Assembly (NCBI RefSeq): GCF_004765815.2
Contig: NZ_SBIS02000014.1
Span: forward strand, 78,516-142,515
Source: Halorussus salinus
GTDB lineage: Archaea; Halobacteriota; Halobacteria; Halobacteriales; Haladaptataceae
Reading direction: 5' to 3'
Length of the DNA stretch: 64,000 bases
Below, in pieces: positions 60,500-64,000 of this stretch. Under the pieces are notes generated by a model, which was not told where the DNA came from, did not search any database, and worked only from the letters and a program-made list of their open reading frames with translations. Every line of letters begins with the position of its first letter. Within the stretch, counting starts at the first letter, position 1. Position numbers and translations under genes: made by a program.

Positions 60500-61459
60500 A
60501 TGCCTACAGTTTCGGTCGTCATCCCGACGTACAACCGCGCGGAACTGCTCACCAGAGCCATCGACAGCGTCCTCGCACAGACCTACGACGACTTCGAACT
60601 CCTCGTCGTGGACGACGGTTCGACCGACGACACCGAGGAGGTCGTCACCGGCTACGACGACGAGCGCGTGCGCTACCTCGCCCACGACACCAACCGCGGC
60701 GCGAACCCGGCGCGAAACACCGGTATCGAGGCCGCCGAGGGCGAGTACGTCGCCTTCCTCGACTCCGACGACGAGTGGCGACCCCGGAAGCTCGACGCGC
60801 AACTCGACCGCCTCGACGGCACCGACGACGACTGGGTTGCAGTTTACACCGACTACGACGTGACGGTGCCCGGCGCGGGCGGTCTCGTCCGCGAGACGGC
60901 CGCCGACCTGCTGGCGACCGACGACGAGGAGACTCCCGTCGAGGGCGGCGAGGAGTTAGTTGGTCCCACGCTGGCGGACACGCTCCACACCGGGGCCGGT
61001 TCGACGCTCCTCGTGGAGACCGAGGTCGCTCGGCGCATCGACGGCTTCGACGAGGAGTTAGACTGGTTCCAAGACCCCGACTTTCTCCTCCGCGTCCTCT
61101 TGGAGGGGCAACTCGCGCACGTCCCCGAACCGCTGGTGGTGCGCCACTACTCGGGGTCGCCCGACGCCGAGACCGCCCACGCGGCGGGCGAGGAGTTCCT
61201 CGCCAAGCACGACGAGTTGGTCCGGCGGGCCGAACGCGACGGCTACGACGTGCGCGGTGCCCACGACCTCGTCCTCGCGAAGTACTACCTCCGGGAGGGG
61301 CGGTTCCTGCGTGGGGTGGCGAACCTCCGGCCCTCCTCGGTCGGGCCGCGACAGGTCCCCTCGCTGGCGTGGTTCGCCGCCACCGGAAGTCGCCGCGGGC
61401 GGACGCTCGCGGTCGCGGCGTTCGTTGCGATGCTCCTGTTCGCCCGGCGCAGTCGGTAG
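60500..61459 (+). CDS. GT2 family glycosyltransferase
   Basis: 319 residues. GT-A fold: VSVVIPTYNRAELL at the start, VVDDGSTDDT, and the metal motif FLDSDDEW near residue 93. A hydrophobic C-terminal stretch (TLAVAAFVAMLLFA) with a basic end may touch the membrane. It transfers a sugar from a nucleotide sugar to a lipid or glycan acceptor, probably for surface polysaccharide together with the DUF1616 operon. Confidence 0.88.
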   Translation: MPTVSVVIPTYNRAELLTRAIDSVLAQTYDDFELLVVDDGSTDDTEEVVTGYDDERVRYLAHDTNRGANPARNTGIEAAEGEYVAFLDSDDEWRPRKLDAQLDRLDGTDDDWVAVYTDYDVTVPGAGGLVRETAADLLATDDEETPVEGGEELVGPTLADTLHTGAGSTLLVETEVARRIDGFDEELDWFQDPDFLLRVLLEGQLAHVPEPLVVRHYSGSPDAETAHAAGEEFLAKHDELVRRAERDGYDVRGAHDLVLAKYYLREGRFLRGVANLRPSSVGPRQVPSLAWFAATGSRRGRTLAVAAFVAMLLFARRSR

Positions 61460-61542
61460 GGGCTGGCACCGGCAAGCGACACGCCATCGTAGAACGTAGG
61501 TGACCGGTCGCGGTTGACCGGTGGTCGTCGGACTGACGCCCA

Positions 61543-62712
61543 TCACTCGGTCGAGCGGGGGTCGAGGAGAGCTTGAATGGCGTCGGCGACGACGTTCGCC
61601 GAAAGGATTGTGAGGAAAAGCGTCGCGACGGGAACTGCGAGTCGCCACCAGTACGGCTGGAAGTTGTTGACGTTGCGACCGATAAGTCGGCCCCAAGACT
61701 CCACACTCGGCGGGGTCGCCAACAGATACGAGGGCGGATTTCCGAATTTGAGGAAAGAGAGCGTCGCTTCGACGGTGATGAAAAGCGGAATCTGGTAGAC
61801 TGCGATGCTGACGGCGCTCCGGGTGACGTTCGGTACGAGGTGACGACGAACGATGTCCAGCGTCTCTGCTCCTGCGGCTTCGGCACTCTGAACGTAGTTT
61901 TTGCTTATTTCGTTGAGCGCTCGGCTCCTGACTATTATCGCGACGTTCCCCCAGTTCACCAGTCCGAATGCCACTGCTAGCGCAAAGAGTGACCCTTCCC
62001 CGGAGACCCACCGCCAGACGAGGAACACGAGGAGGGCGGGGATCAACTTCAGCGCCTCCGCGACGCCCGTGAGCAGTCGGTCGGTTTTTCCGCCGAGATA
62101 GGCGCCGAGTGTGCCGACGATGGTTGCCACCGGGACGATGAACGTGATAGCGACGAGCGACAACATGACGGTGATTCGAGCACCGAAGGCGAGCAACGTG
62201 AACAGTCCAGTCCCGGTTCCGGTCGTGCCGAGCGGATACTTCCACGACCCGTAACACTGGTCGCCGACTTGATTCACACACGAGACGACTTGGTCACTCG
62301 AAATACTCGTGAACAGCGGCGGTTGATTGGCGTGTTCGAAAGATGGCGTCGGCTGAGAGAATAGTACCGGGCCGATCGTTCCCGCGAGAAACACGCCAGT
62401 GAGAAAGATTCCTGCAAGGACTGAAGCGGGTCGCTGTCGGCTCATCTGACGGAGCGTGTCGGTCCAAGAGCGGGAGAGTACAGGTACGCCACCGTAGACG
62501 ATGACGAACCAGAGGCTCCCAATCCAGAGCCATTCGAGTCGGCTGATGTCGTAGCCAAGTACCACTGAATCCGGTCCGAGAAGGACGTAATCGTAGAGGT
62601 AGAGTCCTCCGATGAGGCCGAAGCCGACGAGTAAGAGGAGCGTCCGCCGCCCGACATAGGATGTCGTCGTGTCGGTCCAGTCCACATCGACGGGTCCGTC
62701 TCTAGTTGTCAT
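61543..62712 (-). CDS. Second oligopeptide ABC transporter, DppC-like permease
   Basis: 389 residues from ATG 62712. Two early hydrophobic helices (an extra pair at 25-45 and 65-85) precede a third and then the regular DppC core with GTLGAYLGGKTDRLL and SAEAAGAETLDIVRRHLVPN as EAA loop. GC is lower than in Region 1, and codon choice differs. Partner of the divergent permease at 62813. The extra helices are unlike standard DppC. Confidence 0.82.
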   Translation of the reverse strand: MTTRDGPVDVDWTDTTTSYVGRRTLLLLVGFGLIGGLYLYDYVLLGPDSVVLGYDISRLEWLWIGSLWFVIVYGGVPVLSRSWTDTLRQMSRQRPASVLAGIFLTGVFLAGTIGPVLFSQPTPSFEHANQPPLFTSISSDQVVSCVNQVGDQCYGSWKYPLGTTGTGTGLFTLLAFGARITVMLSLVAITFIVPVATIVGTLGAYLGGKTDRLLTGVAEALKLIPALLVFLVWRWVSGEGSLFALAVAFGLVNWGNVAIIVRSRALNEISKNYVQSAEAAGAETLDIVRRHLVPNVTRSAVSIAVYQIPLFITVEATLSFLKFGNPPSYLLATPPSVESWGRLIGRNVNNFQPYWWRLAVPVATLFLTILSANVVADAIQALLDPRSTE

Positions 62713-62783
62713 CAATCGTTCAGAAAGGCAGGTCGCTGGTGTAAAGTTCTTGGGTCTGTGGACGCTCCCGATATCCTAACGTA

Positions 62784-62795
62784 TTTACGATTATA
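62784..62795 (+). promoter_or_regulatory. TATA-like element of the second permease
   Basis: TTTACGATTATA lies about 22-28 bp before ATG 62813 and predicts leaderless mRNA. Confidence 0.4.
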
Positions 62796-62812
62796 TTAAT
62801 AGTATTTCCAAT

Positions 62813-63751
62813 ATGTCGGTGCTATCATCGAGATACGCGTTCGTCCTCCAGCGACTCGCGTGGGGTACGATAGTACTCTGGGCCGTTCTCACTGCGACGT
62901 GGCTCGTTATCGCCAGTCTTCCCGAATCAAGGATGGTCGGGTGGGGAACCGTCGAGATGGGATTCGGTGCCGCATACGAGACCCCACCCGGACCACTCGC
63001 GCTGTACTTCGACTGGATGACCCGACTGCTAACCCTCCAATGGGGCCAGTCAATTTACTACGAAAAACCAGTCCTCGACATCTACGCTACGCGACTTCCG
63101 GTCACGATGTCCTACCTCGTCCCCGGAGTCCTCGTCTCGACGCTCCTCGGGTCCGGACTCTCGACGTACACGGCCACGAACCGAGCGAGTCCACTGGACA
63201 AAGTACTCTCGGTCGCCTCGAACGTCGGACTCAGCGTCCCGACGTTCGTTCTGGCCTTCATCACGCTTACGTTCATGTCGAGTACACTCGGCTGGATTCG
63301 CATCTACGACCTCTCGCTCCCGCTCTGGCACCGACAGAACGCCACCCGTTCGTTGCTCCCGATCGGAATTATCGCCGTCAACTTCTTCGCCGTCCAAGCC
63401 CGCCACGCTCGAAGCGAAACCACCGAACGTCTCGGCGCGAGATACGTCAAAACGGCACAGGCGAAGGGAGCGGGACAGTTCCGAAAAGCCATCCACATCT
63501 TCCGAAACACGTGGCCGTCGCTCGGGTCGCTCGTCCTCGGTGAGTCGCTCGGATTGCTCTTTCTCTCGGCCGTCGTCATCGAGAAAGTACTCCTCGTTCC
63601 CGGAATCGCCGTCGCGACCTTCAACGGATTCGCATCGGGCGACCCGATGCTTAGCTTCACCAGCGTCTTCGGACTCGTACTGTTCGGCGTTTTGGGAACG
63701 GTTCTCCAAGACTTCACACGCGTACTCCTCGACCCCCGAGTAGACGATTGA
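62813..63751 (+). CDS. Second oligopeptide ABC transporter, DppB-like permease
   Basis: 312 residues. About six spans, with the EAA loop HARSETTERLGARYVKTAQAKG and the C-terminal LLDPRVDD. Divergent from the DppC-like gene, so this system is not a single operon. Binding protein not seen; it may lie beyond the window. Confidence 0.85.
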   Translation: MSVLSSRYAFVLQRLAWGTIVLWAVLTATWLVIASLPESRMVGWGTVEMGFGAAYETPPGPLALYFDWMTRLLTLQWGQSIYYEKPVLDIYATRLPVTMSYLVPGVLVSTLLGSGLSTYTATNRASPLDKVLSVASNVGLSVPTFVLAFITLTFMSSTLGWIRIYDLSLPLWHRQNATRSLLPIGIIAVNFFAVQARHARSETTERLGARYVKTAQAKGAGQFRKAIHIFRNTWPSLGSLVLGESLGLLFLSAVVIEKVLLVPGIAVATFNGFASGDPMLSFTSVFGLVLFGVLGTVLQDFTRVLLDPRVDD

Positions 63752-63848
63752 CACCTGCGATCGAAGTCGAGAAACTCCCGTGGGAGGCTCGGTCGCCCGC
63801 GTCCGCCCGAGAGCGATACCTCACGAGATGACCGCGGTCGATTACCCG

Positions 63849-64000
63849 CTATTCGCCGCTCGACGCGGTCGCTTGTTTCGCATCTTCGTCCGATGTGTTG
63901 AGGTGGCACGCAGAGGCGTGGTCCGAATCGGACTCGATTAGCGACGGCTCGGACGTTTCGCAAGGCGTCTCGAACTCCCGAGCGAGCGACGCTTCGGCGT
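63849..64000 (-). CDS. Oligopeptide ABC transporter ATPase, C-terminal fragment
   Basis: The frame ending at stop 63849 stays open to the window end (50 codons). Its sequence, REFETPCETSEPSLI then HASACHLN, matches the cysteine-containing C-terminal zone of Dpp/Opp ATPases (compare the FHTRCPEAREAC type zone of the gene at 17870). It completes the permease pair before it. The nucleotide-binding part lies outside the window. Confidence 0.7.
   Translation of the reverse strand, partial: AEASLAREFETPCETSEPSLIESDSDHASACHLNTSDEDAKQATASSGE

Noticed and set aside
1..64000. Insertion sequences, integrases, tRNA or rRNA genes
   Set aside because: No transposase or recombinase motif, terminal inverted repeats with target duplication, or tRNA/rRNA-like segments were recognised on reading; a dedicated search was not possible.

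Overview
The window is haloarchaeal DNA (class Halobacteria). The evidence is high GC, very acidic proteins, many twin-arginine (Tat) signals and lipoboxes on exported proteins, archaeal TATA boxes about 25-28 bp upstream of leaderless or near-leaderless starts, a PGF-CTERM surface anchor, an HTH_10/bacterio-opsin-activator regulator, several domains found almost only in halobacteria, and archaeal Orc1/Cdc6 initiators with origin recognition boxes (ORBs). No rRNA, tRNA, CRISPR array or insertion sequence was seen. Genus cannot be fixed from this sequence alone.

Region 1 (1-25.4 kb) is a catabolic island for amino-sugar polymers. It holds a NamZ/DUF1343 exo-muramidase, an anhydro-MurNAc kinase (AnmK), a DigH-like GHL10 hydrolase with a Tat signal, a Tat-exported GH18 chitinase with two SH3-like repeats, an AmiE/YbbE-like serine hydrolase, an M14 carboxypeptidase, an enolase-superfamily (MR/MLE) enzyme, a complete Dpp/Opp-type ABC transporter, a HAD phosphatase, a zinc dehydrogenase, a SelA-like PLP enzyme, a PIG-L deacetylase, RidA, an F420-dependent LLM enzyme and two unassigned TIM-barrel-like proteins with CxCxxC clusters. 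Since archaea of this class have no murein, the natural reading is a system for eating bacterial cell walls and/or chitin, probably draining to 2-keto-3-deoxygluconate. This is the strongest candidate for an undescribed system.

Region 2 (25.4-34.4 kb) carries RNase HI divergent from arsR-arsM, a cytochrome P450, and a three-gene surface operon (PQQ propeller with PKD domain; a protein with a dockerin-like tail; a PGF-CTERM-anchored protein).

Region 3 (34.4-48 kb) is replication and partition DNA. Clusters of 13-bp phased repeats precede a ParA ATPase and an acidic partner protein. An origin (oriA) follows: 20-bp iterons, an AT-rich segment flanked by perfect 29-bp inverted ORBs, more ORBs, and orc1/cdc6 A. 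About 7 kb further on is a second origin (oriB) with a different ORB type, its own iterons and palindrome, and orc1/cdc6 B. Between them lie a PadR/zinc-ribbon pair, a LolA-like lipoprotein, a FilR1-type regulator, a Tat-exported protein and an aldo/keto reductase. Linked parA and two initiators suggest a megaplasmid or second chromosome, possibly fused from two replicons.

Region 4 (48-64 kb) has small HTH regulators, a DUF4129-DUF7269-DUF58-DUF7519 membrane operon without a MoxR gene, a His-rich lipoprotein, two paralogous Tat-exported beta-helix proteins bracketing a DUF1616 membrane protein and a membrane hydrolase, a GT2 glycosyltransferase, and part of a second oligopeptide ABC transporter running off the end.
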